Shown here: positions 6,859-15,622 of the stretch, piece by piece | Layout of the letters: every line of letters starts with the position of its first letter | Numbering within the stretch: position 1 is the first letter of the stretch | From: JBAXPV01 sp037132075 | GTDB lineage: Bacteria; Bacteroidota; Bacteroidia; Bacteroidales; CAIXZF01 | DNA: 31,242 bases | Assembly: GCA_037132075.1 (NCBI GenBank) | Contig: JBAXPV010000043.1 | Coordinates: forward strand, 1 to 31,242 | Reading direction: 5' to 3' | Position numbers and translations under genes: made by a program | The notes under the pieces: generated by a model | Database searches by the model: none | Seen by the model: only the letters and a program-made list of their open reading frames with translations | What the model was told of the DNA's origin: nothing

Positions 6859-9324
6859 TTATTTATTTATCAGTAATTTCTCAGTGGCGACAAGAGTTCT
6901 TGATGTTACTTGCAAGAAATATACCCCAGCTTCCTGGTTTGTTAGGTCAAGTGTATAATTGCCATGAATTTGAGCTGTTCTTTTAAACACCTGACGTCCT
7001 GAAACATCACTTACTATAAGTTCAACATCAGTTTCTGAATTTATGCTGAGATTGAAGATCCCGACACTTGGATTTGGGGCCACTTCGATCATTTTCCGAT
7101 TTGAGGTCTCATCAATGCCAACACCACCCAGGCAGGTCACGATGGCTTTCCATCCTTCACCGGTGACTCCTTCGTCCGAATGAAATTGTAAACACAAGGC
7201 ACCAGAGGGATGCGTTGAGGTGACAGTCCCTGGAGAGTTCGTTCCGCAGAAAGTCCCGATCAGTGGATAAGACATAGATGGGCCGTCGTATATATTGAGA
7301 TAGTCATAGGCACAACTGGGTTCATCTTCAAGATCAAAACTTTGAAATTCAATACGCACCGGGTGATTGGAAGCAGCTGCATAAAATCTAATAAAGTAGG
7401 TTGTATTGTTGGCGTAATTTCCAAAAGCGCCCCCTGCATCATAGAACACTGCTGAACAAGTTGTTACATTAGTATTTGTCATAAAGATCTGCTCTCCAAC
7501 AACTATTTTTTTGCTGATATAATTAGCATATGTACCATCACTAACCATAAACTTAAATTCTAAAACAGTTCCAACAGGAGTCGCCGGGTCAAGACTTATA
7601 TTATGTATTTCCATGACATATTGAGAAAGACCGATAACGCCCCCCACTAATACAGGATTGTTTATAGTTACATATCCTGCAGTCGACCCAATAGCAGTAC
7701 AAGTCATCGTTACTGCCGCTGAACTTAGCTGACCATAATTACTTACCTTGACATTAAGATCTCCGGATTCCCCTGGTTCAAGAAAACCATTCCCATTATT
7801 ATCTCCACTAACATTGATATAGGACAGGAAGAAACTGGGAGCAGCTACACCAGCGCCGAGTTTATAATTCATAATATTATTCACTGAACCAATATCCCAA
7901 ACGCGCAAACCACTAGGGTCCCCATTAAACTGTAATGAATTGGGTGTTGTAGAAATCGAATATTCATTATTAAACCCTGCTTTAAAACAAGCTGCACTAT
8001 GATCGGTGATGTCGTTGTTCGCATGAACCAGGTAAACTTCGTGATGCATGGTCTGATTATCACCATTACGGTCAATGTGCCAGATCGTTAAACCCTGATC
8101 TTCAATCATAAAACTTCTTCCGCTCTGCGCCCTGTTCTCCAGGAGAAAAAACTCATTGGTATCATTCAGGTTGCGATATTTATAACAAGTCAGTGAATTG
8201 GCTGTGTCGATGTTCAAACCATTAGTAAAAGTCACATCCACCACTTTACCCCAGCCGGCATTGCTTCTGAAATGAGGGTTGGGAGGAACTGGATTTGTAG
8301 AACTTCCATACCAGCACATCAGGTCAAAAGCACCGATGCCATCAGGCCCGGTATTGTTGTTATATTTATAGGTATCAGGCCATTTCCCAATCATGTGACC
8401 ATTCTCATGACATACCGTTGCTATGGTAAGCGGGTCATTGGCCGGAGAACAGTTGTAGTCACCTGAATGAACACCGTCAGCAGAGAAATTGCCATAATAT
8501 CCCTGGTGCCACCACATTCCTTGTGCCCAGTTTTGGGCGTCACCCGTGTACATAAGGTTGATGGCCATGATACTGTTGTCAGGATTCAAGCTTAAAGTTG
8601 AAAAATCAAATCCAATAGAGTCGATCCAATGTAAAGCCAGTCCTAGGATCTGCTGTGCGCCCTGAGCATAAGGCATTTGCTCATAATCGGCAAATGTAAG
8701 TGGTGCCCGAAAATATCCGTAAACTACATTTTCATAATCAAGGAGGCCGCCCGAAATATCATAGTAAAACTTCCTGAGAGACCCATTATTACCATAATGA
8801 CTGTAATTCATACTATCACAGAAACTTACGAACTCACCAATTGGAACATTTGCCGGTTCATCGCTAAAGTCTACAACTATGCATATGCCTTTAATATTTC
8901 CGGATACCGGATGAAAAGCTGTTTTCGAAGCATTTCCGGGTTCCGGACTTAATCCTGTCCTGGTACGGTTTTTCCGAATAGCTTTTTCTCGTGATTTCCC
9001 ACTAACGTCGAGGTGTTTGAGAAGATCTGTACTGTCTGATTGTATCTTTACTTTCCCTGAAATTCCCTTATAAATGATGCCGCTTGAAATCAATGTTGAA
9101 CCATCTGCCGATAGCTTTGCATAGCAAATCCAGTGTGTATTCACATCCCTGATCAAAGTATAGCCATCAAGGCTTTCGGCACGCATATAGTATTCAGTGC
9201 CAAACAATCTGAGCTCAACAGTTGATCCGTCGGGTTGATTGAATTTTTTAATTTGTCCGTTGTAGGGTGCCGCCACAAGGTTTAAGGAAATCAGCAGCAG
9301 GAAGCAAACCAGAACTTTATTCAT
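6859..9324 (-). CDS. Secreted M6-family (immune inhibitor A-like) metalloprotease with CUB and T9SS domains
   Basis: An 821-residue protein with signal peptide MNKVLVCFLLLISLNLVAA. A propeptide-like region (FNQPDGSTVELRLFGTEYYMRAESLDGYTL) typical of M6 proteins precedes the catalytic domain. The zinc motif HENGHMIGKWPDTY has His306, Glu307 and His310, with Asp317 the probable third ligand, one residue later than in the standard HEXXHXXGXXD. After LLENRAQSG and an immunoglobulin-like stretch comes a CUB domain at about 615-735 (CAYDYLNIYDGPS, FCG, FHSDEG), then a type A T9SS sorting domain from about 745 (IEVAPNPSVGIFNLSIN to the C-terminus). It is predicted to be secreted and to degrade extracellular protein, with CUB giving calcium-dependent adhesion. 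It heads the minus-strand unit that continues into the carboxypeptidase-regulatory-like gene 4 bp away. Confidence 0.9.
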   Translation of the reverse strand: MNKVLVCFLLLISLNLVAAPYNGQIKKFNQPDGSTVELRLFGTEYYMRAESLDGYTLIRDVNTHWICYAKLSADGSTLISSGIIYKGISGKVKIQSDSTDLLKHLDVSGKSREKAIRKNRTRTGLSPEPGNASKTAFHPVSGNIKGICIVVDFSDEPANVPIGEFVSFCDSMNYSHYGNNGSLRKFYYDISGGLLDYENVVYGYFRAPLTFADYEQMPYAQGAQQILGLALHWIDSIGFDFSTLSLNPDNSIMAINLMYTGDAQNWAQGMWWHQGYYGNFSADGVHSGDYNCSPANDPLTIATVCHENGHMIGKWPDTYKYNNNTGPDGIGAFDLMCWYGSSTNPVPPNPHFRSNAGWGKVVDVTFTNGLNIDTANSLTCYKYRNLNDTNEFFLLENRAQSGRSFMIEDQGLTIWHIDRNGDNQTMHHEVYLVHANNDITDHSAACFKAGFNNEYSISTTPNSLQFNGDPSGLRVWDIGSVNNIMNYKLGAGVAAPSFFLSYINVSGDNNGNGFLEPGESGDLNVKVSNYGQLSSAAVTMTCTAIGSTAGYVTINNPVLVGGVIGLSQYVMEIHNISLDPATPVGTVLEFKFMVSDGTYANYISKKIVVGEQIFMTNTNVTTCSAVFYDAGGAFGNYANNTTYFIRFYAAASNHPVRIEFQSFDLEDEPSCAYDYLNIYDGPSMSYPLIGTFCGTNSPGTVTSTHPSGALCLQFHSDEGVTGEGWKAIVTCLGGVGIDETSNRKMIEVAPNPSVGIFNLSINSETDVELIVSDVSGRQVFKRTAQIHGNYTLDLTNQEAGVYFLQVTSRTLVATEKLLINK

Positions 9325-9350
9325 AGATTTGAGGAGTAAGATTAAGTATG

Positions 9351-9358
9351 CAAAATTA
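9351..9358 (-). promoter_or_regulatory. -7 element for the M6 protease operon
   Basis: On the minus strand TAATTTTG matches TAnnTTTG perfectly, 26 bp before the start codon at 9324. A good -33 TTG was not found. Confidence 0.45.
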
Positions 9359-9389
9359 AGGAAATCGTGGATTGGAAAAGCATGCGATC

Positions 9390-10688
9390 TTAAACACTGG
9401 TGGATTTTATTATTGAGTTAAGCCTGGCATATACAACAAAATTCACCAGGTTTCTCATGTTGGTCCTGGTATCCAAAAGCCTGCGGGCAATAGAGGAATA
9501 ACTGTAAAAATCCTTATTGGCCTTTATCGTGGCTTCACTCAGGGCTTCCGGACTCATCAGACGCGGAATAAATGTTGCTGCATTATACTTAAAATCAGGA
9601 TGATTCCACCATTTCCCATCATATAAAAGTCGATTCTCTTCCTTGAATTGCCGGTAGATCTCTGTGCCCGGATAAGGCATCAATACATGAAAAAATGCCA
9701 GCGTTAGTTTGCTTTTTATTGCAAACTCAACCGTTTGCGAGATGGTGTCAAGGTCGTCGTAATCATTTCCAAACATAAAGCTTCCCCAGCTTAAAAAGCC
9801 GTAGTCTCGCATAATATTCATAGCCTCACGGTAATGATCAAAATGCCTGAGATTGGGTGATTTGTTGAACCACTTCAAGGTGTTGACATTAATTGACTCA
9901 AAACCAATCAGATGACCAATACAACCGCTCCTGGCCATGAGCTCCATCAGCTCAATGTCGTGAACCATATCGATACTCGACTGACTGGCCCACCTGACTT
10001 TGAGCGGAATCAATTCGTGGAGAAATTCTTTCAGCAGGCTGCGATTTGATACCATATTATCATCCACAAACAAAATCGTCCTTAATTTATCTTTCTCAAT
10101 TTCGTGGATGACATCCTCAATTTTACGGCATTGGTGAGATTGTTTAAAAAAACTTGACACTGAACAAAACGAACAATGAAAATTACATCCCCTGCTGAAT
10201 TGAACCAGTGATACAGGCAAATAGCCTTTTCCTTTTAAAATCTCACGATCAGGAAATACGCCCTGCTGGGGATTGTCATAGGTCCCCTGGTAAACTTTCT
10301 GTAAATTATTTTGAGCCAAGTCATTTAGTAGTTGTTTCCAGACATTTTCTGCATCGCCAATCACAATTACATCGGCATGATCAGCGGCCTCTTCGGGTAA
10401 AAGAGTGACATGAATTCCGCCCAACACAACCCTGATGCCCCTTTCGCGGAATTTTGCTGAAATCTGGTATGCCCTGAAGGCATTGAAGGAATCCACTGTA
10501 ATTGCCACGAGGTCGGTGGCTTCATCAAAAGGGATGGCCTCTACCCTGTCATCATAGAGACATACAGTATCATTGTCACCAACCATGGCCGCTAAAATAG
10601 CCAGTTGCAAGGGTTCCATGCGACCATCGTCGATGTTATAACCTTCGATGACGGCTCCCATGCCGGGTTTAATCAGGGTGATTTTCAT
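9390..10688 (-). CDS. Radical SAM protein with N-terminal B12-binding-like domain (copy 2 of a tandem pair)
   Basis: This 432-residue protein has a Rossmann-like cobalamin-binding type domain at about 1-140 (DLVAITVDSFNAFRAYQISAKFRERG, VVLGGIHVTLLPEEAADHADVIVIGDAE) and a radical SAM barrel whose cluster motif is CNFHCSFC (Cys168, Cys172, Cys175). The DxHxxG motif that binds the lower cobalamin axial ligand is not evident, as in many COG1032 members. The motif FVDDNMVSNRSLLKEFLHELIPLKVRWASQ, also in the adjacent copy, places it with BchE/HpnJ-like class B radical SAM proteins that act on lipids or secondary metabolites. The substrate is unknown. It lies 19 bp after the paralogue and is the last gene of the block starting at the decarboxylase homologue. 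Confidence 0.82.
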   Translation of the reverse strand: MKITLIKPGMGAVIEGYNIDDGRMEPLQLAILAAMVGDNDTVCLYDDRVEAIPFDEATDLVAITVDSFNAFRAYQISAKFRERGIRVVLGGIHVTLLPEEAADHADVIVIGDAENVWKQLLNDLAQNNLQKVYQGTYDNPQQGVFPDREILKGKGYLPVSLVQFSRGCNFHCSFCSVSSFFKQSHQCRKIEDVIHEIEKDKLRTILFVDDNMVSNRSLLKEFLHELIPLKVRWASQSSIDMVHDIELMELMARSGCIGHLIGFESINVNTLKWFNKSPNLRHFDHYREAMNIMRDYGFLSWGSFMFGNDYDDLDTISQTVEFAIKSKLTLAFFHVLMPYPGTEIYRQFKEENRLLYDGKWWNHPDFKYNAATFIPRLMSPEALSEATIKANKDFYSYSSIARRLLDTRTNMRNLVNFVVYARLNSIIKSTSV

Positions 10689-10707
10689 TCTGGCATAATA
10701 TTAAACG

Positions 10708-12030
10708 CTAAAATATGTTGGGAGCGACATTCTTCATCACATAAGATCGATAATGCAAATTTATACCAATAGCAAACAACAGCATCCCGGGATTTCTCCA
10801 TAGTGTCCTGTTAAGAACTGTCCTGTAAAAAATACTATATCGGGAAAATACAATCTTATTGAGAATCCAATATTGCTCTGTCAGCTTCTGAGGGGCAATA
10901 TTATCTGGAAAATGAACACAAGTTGAGGCATTATATTCATTTAAATCTTCCGTCACGAGTCGTCCCTCTTCCTTTAAGCGATTATACAAATCCGAACCTG
11001 GGATCGGAGTCAGGACATATATTCTTGGTATCGGAATGCGGTTCTTGTGAATGAAGTGAAAGGTATCTCTTACCGATGCTTCAGTGTCACCATCCATGCC
11101 AACAATCATTTCTGTGCTGACCATGATCCCGGCTTGGGAAAGGATGCTGATGTATTCCTCGTGCTTATCAGCCCGAAGCCAGGGTTTGTCGATTGAATCA
11201 ATTGCTGCCTGGCTCGTACTTTCCACACCAAAACTCATCATATCACAGCCTGAATCAACGACTGCTTTTAACAACTCTTTATTTGCAGCAAGATGCAATG
11301 CACACTGACTTGCCCATTTCATCTTTAGCGGTTGAATCTGTTTGCACAATTCAAGAAGATACTTTGGATTGGAAACAATATTGTCATCAATGAGATAAAA
11401 TCGCTTATAACCAAGTGCCCTGATGGCTTTGATGTCGCGGATCACCTCATCAACCGGCCTGAAGAGGTATCTTCCTTTGTACAAACAGGCGATGGAACAA
11501 AAAGAACAGGTATGCGGACAACCGCGCCCGGCTTGTACCGGAAGCATCACCCCAATTCGCTTTTTTGTCAACAGCTCGTAACGAGGCAAAGGAAGGCCCT
11601 TCAACTGGGTGACTGGATTGTTGTATATGGGTTTCAGGCGACCGCTATCTTCAAAGTCCTTAAGCATCAGCGGGTATGAGATCTCTGCATCACCAACCAC
11701 AACAGAATCAACATATTGCAATGCCTGCTCAGGAACCATCGAAGCCATATATCCGCCCATGACAACAGTTTTCCCTCTTTTCCTGAATTCTGTGGCTATC
11801 TCTATTCCCCGAAAAATAGCATGACCCATCGTACCAATAGCAACAATATCTGCATCTGACTCAAAATCAACATTATCGACTACTTCCAATACGATCTCAA
11901 CATCCCAGTTCGCTGGTGTATAGGCAGCAAGCAAAGGGAAAACCAAGCCGGGAAGATTGATCTTCCTTTGCTTGCAAAGCTTTCCATTTTCAGCATACTG
12001 GGTCGGTTGTATGAAAAGGATTTTGGGCAT
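10708..12030 (-). CDS. Radical SAM protein with N-terminal B12-binding-like domain (copy 1 of a tandem pair)
   Basis: A 440-residue protein beginning MPKILFIQPTQYAENGK. The N-terminal Rossmann part shows DADIVAIGTMGHAIFRGIEIA and VVMGGYMASMVPEQALQYVDSVVVGDAE, followed by a radical SAM domain with CPHTCSFC (Cys171, Cys175, Cys178) and the FYLIDDNIVSNPKYLLELC segment. It is clearly paralogous to the following gene: both share an IDDN/VDDN strand, PLKxxWASQ, a DSGC/ARSGC turn and the (M/F)PYPGT or TPIPGS segment near the C-terminus. Cytoplasmic S-adenosylmethionine radical chemistry is expected; substrate not identified. Its start codon lies inside the 3' end of the ATPase remnant, so its native 5' context may have been altered. 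Confidence 0.83.
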   Translation of the reverse strand: MPKILFIQPTQYAENGKLCKQRKINLPGLVFPLLAAYTPANWDVEIVLEVVDNVDFESDADIVAIGTMGHAIFRGIEIATEFRKRGKTVVMGGYMASMVPEQALQYVDSVVVGDAEISYPLMLKDFEDSGRLKPIYNNPVTQLKGLPLPRYELLTKKRIGVMLPVQAGRGCPHTCSFCSIACLYKGRYLFRPVDEVIRDIKAIRALGYKRFYLIDDNIVSNPKYLLELCKQIQPLKMKWASQCALHLAANKELLKAVVDSGCDMMSFGVESTSQAAIDSIDKPWLRADKHEEYISILSQAGIMVSTEMIVGMDGDTEASVRDTFHFIHKNRIPIPRIYVLTPIPGSDLYNRLKEEGRLVTEDLNEYNASTCVHFPDNIAPQKLTEQYWILNKIVFSRYSIFYRTVLNRTLWRNPGMLLFAIGINLHYRSYVMKNVAPNIF

Positions 12031-12316
12031 AGATTACACATTCATTAATATAGTAAGCCAAAAACCAGATTGGGATCTTATTTTGGTATCCGAATTCCAT
12101 CTCATCTGCCACAATATAGGCATTTTCATGCCCGGCAATTTGTGCCCGTGATTTTCCTTTACCACCAATCTCAAAAAGGTATTTATCATCTACGATAAAA
12201 TCAGCTTGTGTAAACAAGGCAATCCTATGTTGATTTAAAATCTGACTGACAAAAAATAATTCCCTGACACTACCAGCATTGGGGCCTTCTGGTAATAATG
12301 CGTAAGCGAGATTAGG
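11990..12316 (-). pseudogene. C-terminal remnant of a DUF4143-type AAA+ ATPase
   Basis: In one minus-strand frame from 12316 (directly after a TAG at 12317-12319) the sequence reads NLAYALLPEGPNAGSVREL, then FFVSQILNQHRIALFTQADF, IVDDKYLFEIGGKGKSRAQI and so on to FGYQNKIPIWFL. These are the C-terminal hallmarks of ATPases with an N-terminal AAA domain and a DUF4143 domain (PEGxNxGxxRExFFxxQL, QADFxVDxKYxFEIGGK, IPxW). The AAA domain and most of DUF4143 are absent. The family usually ends shortly after IPLWxFG; here the frame runs about 20 residues further, over the start of the downstream radical SAM gene. The upstream 75 bp to the FemAB-like gene hold nothing recognisable. Confidence 0.75.
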
Positions 12317-12390
12317 CTAATCATAATGTAGATTTTATCATAATAAAAGCTCTTTCCATAGCTATAAAAAAAACATAGAAACCCATCTGA

Positions 12391-13392
12391 CTACCTCCTA
12401 AAAACATTAAATCTCGGAAGATCAATGTTATATTCCAGCAATTTCTTACCGTAATATAAAATGCGATTAAAAATTAAATTGCTATGCCTTGCTTCCATTT
12501 TTAAATCAATCCTTTCCCCACCCATTCTCATTTTAGGAATTTCAGCTGTTTGTCCTAACTCAATGTACGCTGCTTTATTTTCAATACCCTCTTTCACAAT
12601 ATTTGCCAACAAGCGAAGGTAGGTCGAATTGTCATTATTGTAATGATAATCAATTCCTCCAAGGAAGAAATAATGGATATCACCTTCACAAATAGTAATA
12701 TTCCATCCAAGAACGTTACTGTTTAAAAGACAGACATTCAATTTGAAGGATTCCGGGAGGTACTTGAAAAAGTCATAACTGAGTTTTTCCAATTTGGCTT
12801 TACTTCGTTGAAAAACCTGAAGGTATTGCTTATACATTTCGTCTGAGAACTCACTACATTTCATAGTTTTGATCTGCAAACCTGTTTCGGCGTGAGTAAT
12901 ATGATTCAATCTACGGCGATAGTCGGAACGTAAGGCCGACAGATAAATTTCCCAGGACTCAAAGCGGTTTTGCATCACGATAGTTGGCAAAGTCGTTCCG
13001 CTGGCATGATTACAGTTTTCAGTATTTACCTGAAGATTTAATGCCAAAACAAAGCCTTTTTCTCTTTGAAAGATGTATGACTTCAACGCAATAATTCCAT
13101 CTGAATCCCCAATAATTCCCTGGCTTGATACTGAACAGGGTACCCCAATAATATGCATCTTGATCGGACTCTTGATCTTTAGAAAAGTCAATAAATTAAG
13201 TCGAATTGTATAAACGGTTGCTGCTGCTAAAAGAATATTATCCTGATAACAAAGATAATAACGCTGATTACAAGGGTTATAAATTTCTATATGTCTTAAA
13301 AATTCAATCTTTTGAAAATAGAACTCAGTAAGCATATCCCAATCAGATGGAATTTCTTTTGTACTCTTTACGATTTCAAACCTCATGCTCAT
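12391..13392 (-). CDS. FemAB/GNAT-like acyltransferase (Acetyltransf_6 type)
   Basis: A 333-residue cytoplasmic protein resembling the FemAB-related GNAT fold: a central segment WEIYLSALRSDYRRRLNHI (about 150-170) fits the W..Y...L....RR..R signature of these proteins, and later strands YFFLGGIDYHYN and YIELGQTAEIPKMRMGG fit the acyl-binding half. Members use acyl-CoA or aminoacyl-tRNA to modify peptidoglycan, polysaccharide or lipid amines. Its ATG (13390-13392) overlaps the TGA of the preceding gene as ATGA, implying translational coupling. Similar FemAB-like genes accompany type III PLP decarboxylases in exosortase loci, but no exosortase is present here. The substrate is unknown. Confidence 0.6.
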   Translation of the reverse strand: MSMRFEIVKSTKEIPSDWDMLTEFYFQKIEFLRHIEIYNPCNQRYYLCYQDNILLAAATVYTIRLNLLTFLKIKSPIKMHIIGVPCSVSSQGIIGDSDGIIALKSYIFQREKGFVLALNLQVNTENCNHASGTTLPTIVMQNRFESWEIYLSALRSDYRRRLNHITHAETGLQIKTMKCSEFSDEMYKQYLQVFQRSKAKLEKLSYDFFKYLPESFKLNVCLLNSNVLGWNITICEGDIHYFFLGGIDYHYNNDNSTYLRLLANIVKEGIENKAAYIELGQTAEIPKMRMGGERIDLKMEARHSNLIFNRILYYGKKLLEYNIDLPRFNVFRR

Positions 13393-14477
13393 AAATGGGT
13401 TTCATAGACGGCATAAGTCCTGTAAGGCTCAGGATTTTGGCCGAAACAACGTCGTAAAATCCCTTTGACAAAAGCCATTGATCTAATGTTCTCCTCAAAA
13501 ATAAACCCACCTTCACAATATGTATACCCACCTTGGAGAATAGACGGTAATGCCTTATCAATCAGTGCATAGCCTACCGCCGTATTTTGGTACTCAGGCA
13601 GAATACCTATTTCAGTAAAACGGATGGTGTCGATTGGATTGAAAAGTCTGTATTTCATAACATCCAAAGGATTAAAATCACGCCTAGTAGTGATGAGTTG
13701 ATTAAAATCAGGATACCATAAATAGAATCCAACTGGTTTTCCCTGATCTTCAGCAATAATAAGGTTTTCATCCTTTAGGAAAAAGCGAAAAGGACTAAAC
13801 AATTCAAAGTCGTCTGCTTCTTCTCGTCTAGCCCAATAAGGATGGTTTAGAAAGGCATCATTGTTGAGTTGTGTGTAAATTGCGATCTCTTTGCGTATGC
13901 TTGCCTTATGCATATACCTAACATTCAGGCCTTTCATTGATCGCTTTGCATCATAGGTATTGGCCCAGGCAGCATACCCCTCCAATGGAAAACGAAAGGA
14001 ATGCATTCTTTTTTCTGTCAGCTCCCTGAAATATTCCGGATAGTAAGGCTGGGTATAGGGAAGGCCAAAAACTGGTGCTTCTTCAAATCGTGTCAACAGA
14101 AAACCAGCACCATAATTCAAATGGCCATTCAATCCCACGATCACCTTAGCATAAGCAGGAAAATGCCGCGCAATTTCCTTCCGTATCAAGCCAAAAACAT
14201 CTATTAAACCTGCCTGTGCCTCAAAAAAAGACACCTGCACATAATCGGGAAGATACTTATCCTGGATTAAAGCGAATCGGCCGACAAGATTATTTCCATC
14301 GCGGATGGCAAACATGATAACCGTGGCGTGCCGGGAAAAAGCGGTTTGCTCTGACAGTACAAGTCGTTCAACACCTGCTTCTGTCCCGCGGTGAAAGGGA
14401 TTTCCACAATAAACCTGTCGTCCTATCGCCCTGAAAACCTTATACCCGGACTTCCCTTCAAGCAGTACCGTATTCAT
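13389..14477 (-). CDS. YghO-like GNAT-fold protein, putative N-acyltransferase
   Basis: A 362-residue protein. The start is placed at ATG 14475-14477 (MNTVLLEGKSGYKVF), which overlaps the upstream stop as ATGA; the frame is open 51 codons further upstream but that part lies inside the neighbouring gene. The segment FFEAQAGLIDVFGLIRKEIARHFPAYAKVIVGLNGHLNYGAGFLL, then YYPEYFREL, matches the YghO-like family, whose N-terminal half carries FFE...L.....WA and G..NGH.N...G.L. The C-terminal half is a GNAT fold with IIAEDQGKPVGFYLWYPDFN and FTEIGILPEYQNTAVGYALIDKA (acyl-CoA binding loop-like). Biochemical function of this family is not established. Operon position ties it to the decarboxylase homologue and FemAB-like protein. 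Confidence 0.65.
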   Translation of the reverse strand: MNTVLLEGKSGYKVFRAIGRQVYCGNPFHRGTEAGVERLVLSEQTAFSRHATVIMFAIRDGNNLVGRFALIQDKYLPDYVQVSFFEAQAGLIDVFGLIRKEIARHFPAYAKVIVGLNGHLNYGAGFLLTRFEEAPVFGLPYTQPYYPEYFRELTEKRMHSFRFPLEGYAAWANTYDAKRSMKGLNVRYMHKASIRKEIAIYTQLNNDAFLNHPYWARREEADDFELFSPFRFFLKDENLIIAEDQGKPVGFYLWYPDFNQLITTRRDFNPLDVMKYRLFNPIDTIRFTEIGILPEYQNTAVGYALIDKALPSILQGGYTYCEGGFIFEENIRSMAFVKGILRRCFGQNPEPYRTYAVYETHL

Positions 14478-15622
14478 ATAAAAACCTCCGCTGCTGGTGG
14501 AAAACCAAGGAAAGAAGTATGGGATGAAGCGGAATAAGAACCCGCATTGCCAAGGATCACAACATCCCCTATCGCCGGAAACGGAATCCGGACTTCTCTC
14601 GCAAGAAAATCCCTGGAATATGTCGAACATCCATATATGGACGCCTGGTAAGCCATGCCTGTAATTTCAAGCATGTCACCGTTCCGCATCAATATTACGG
14701 GATGACGAGCGATTTCAGGATAAAACAACGGCCTAGGAAACTGGGTTGAAGATGCATTTACTCCAAGCAGAAACTGGCCATTTCGCTCTTTAATATCTGT
14801 TACTCTGCATACAAAATACCCGGCTTCTCCCCCAATAATCCTTCCAGGCTCCAAGATCAAACGGATTGATTTCCCATGCTTTATAGACATTTCACGCATC
14901 AGTTCACCCAATTGATGGCCATAAAAATGAAAATCAAAATGCCTGTCCCCGCTTTCTGCTACACCAAAACCTCCGCCAAAATTCAGGGTTTCCAGACCAG
15001 GAAAAACTAAAGACAGCTCACATAACTGTCGATAACAATGAAGAAAGTAATTTACATCAAAGATATCAGTCCCAATATACAAGTGAAGTCCACTTATCAT
15101 TGGATTCCCAGCCAGAGAACGAACTTCATCGAGACACAACCCAAGGCGGCTTTCTCTTCCAATAAAATAGCCGGCATGGGTTGGAAAAGCTTCTGCCATC
15201 TCACCAATATTACATCGAATCCCGACTTTTGAACCTGGAAACAAAGTTTGCCATTGACGGAATTGCTCCAGGGAGTCCAGATATACACAAACCTTATCCT
15301 CATGTAAAACTTTCATGATTTCTCTGTCAAGTGCAGATGCCGTGAAAATAATCTCTTGTCTCCGAAACCCAGCATCATGTGCTTTTTTTAAATGCTCAAC
15401 TGAATTAACAAACACATTGATTCCTTCTAACCTGACCAAGCCCAGGAACCTGTGATGAATATTGGCCATGGAAGCAAAATGAATGGCTTTGTTTTGATAG
15501 GATATGTCGTGAAAAACTTTGCACTGAGCCCGAATCATTTCTGAGTCATACAGATAGAATGGCGAAAAAGGAGTCTGGATCATACTTCTGATTTGATCCA
15601 GTAAGGGTTTGCTTATTCTCAT
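14474..15622 (-). CDS. Fold-type III PLP decarboxylase homologue lacking the PLP lysine
   Basis: The start is placed at ATG 15620-15622 (MRISKPLLDQ), giving 382 residues; an earlier TTG start at 15658 is possible but less likely. The protein follows the diaminopimelate/ornithine decarboxylase layout: FYLYDSEMI, a PLP-barrel first strand, GLHLYIGTDIFD, the LNFGGGFG loop for PLP phosphate, LEPGRIIGGEAG, a C-terminal YGCSTYSRDFLARE with the active-site cysteine, GD.VILGNAGSYSAS and GFPPAAEVFI. In the first strand, where active enzymes have the A-x-K-A-N lysine forming the internal aldimine, this one reads FASMAN, with Met52 (ATG codon 15467-15469) in place of lysine. Other signatures are intact, so this looks like selection for a non-classical role rather than decay. 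It heads an operon with the YghO-like gene (ATGA overlap). Confidence 0.85.
   Translation of the reverse strand: MRISKPLLDQIRSMIQTPFSPFYLYDSEMIRAQCKVFHDISYQNKAIHFASMANIHHRFLGLVRLEGINVFVNSVEHLKKAHDAGFRRQEIIFTASALDREIMKVLHEDKVCVYLDSLEQFRQWQTLFPGSKVGIRCNIGEMAEAFPTHAGYFIGRESRLGLCLDEVRSLAGNPMISGLHLYIGTDIFDVNYFLHCYRQLCELSLVFPGLETLNFGGGFGVAESGDRHFDFHFYGHQLGELMREMSIKHGKSIRLILEPGRIIGGEAGYFVCRVTDIKERNGQFLLGVNASSTQFPRPLFYPEIARHPVILMRNGDMLEITGMAYQASIYGCSTYSRDFLAREVRIPFPAIGDVVILGNAGSYSASSHTSFLGFPPAAEVFI

Noticed and set aside
14478..14630. Longer start of the YghO-like protein (51 extra residues)
   Set aside because: The extra segment lies within the decarboxylase homologue's conserved C-terminus; the ATGA overlap at 14474-14477 gives a better start.
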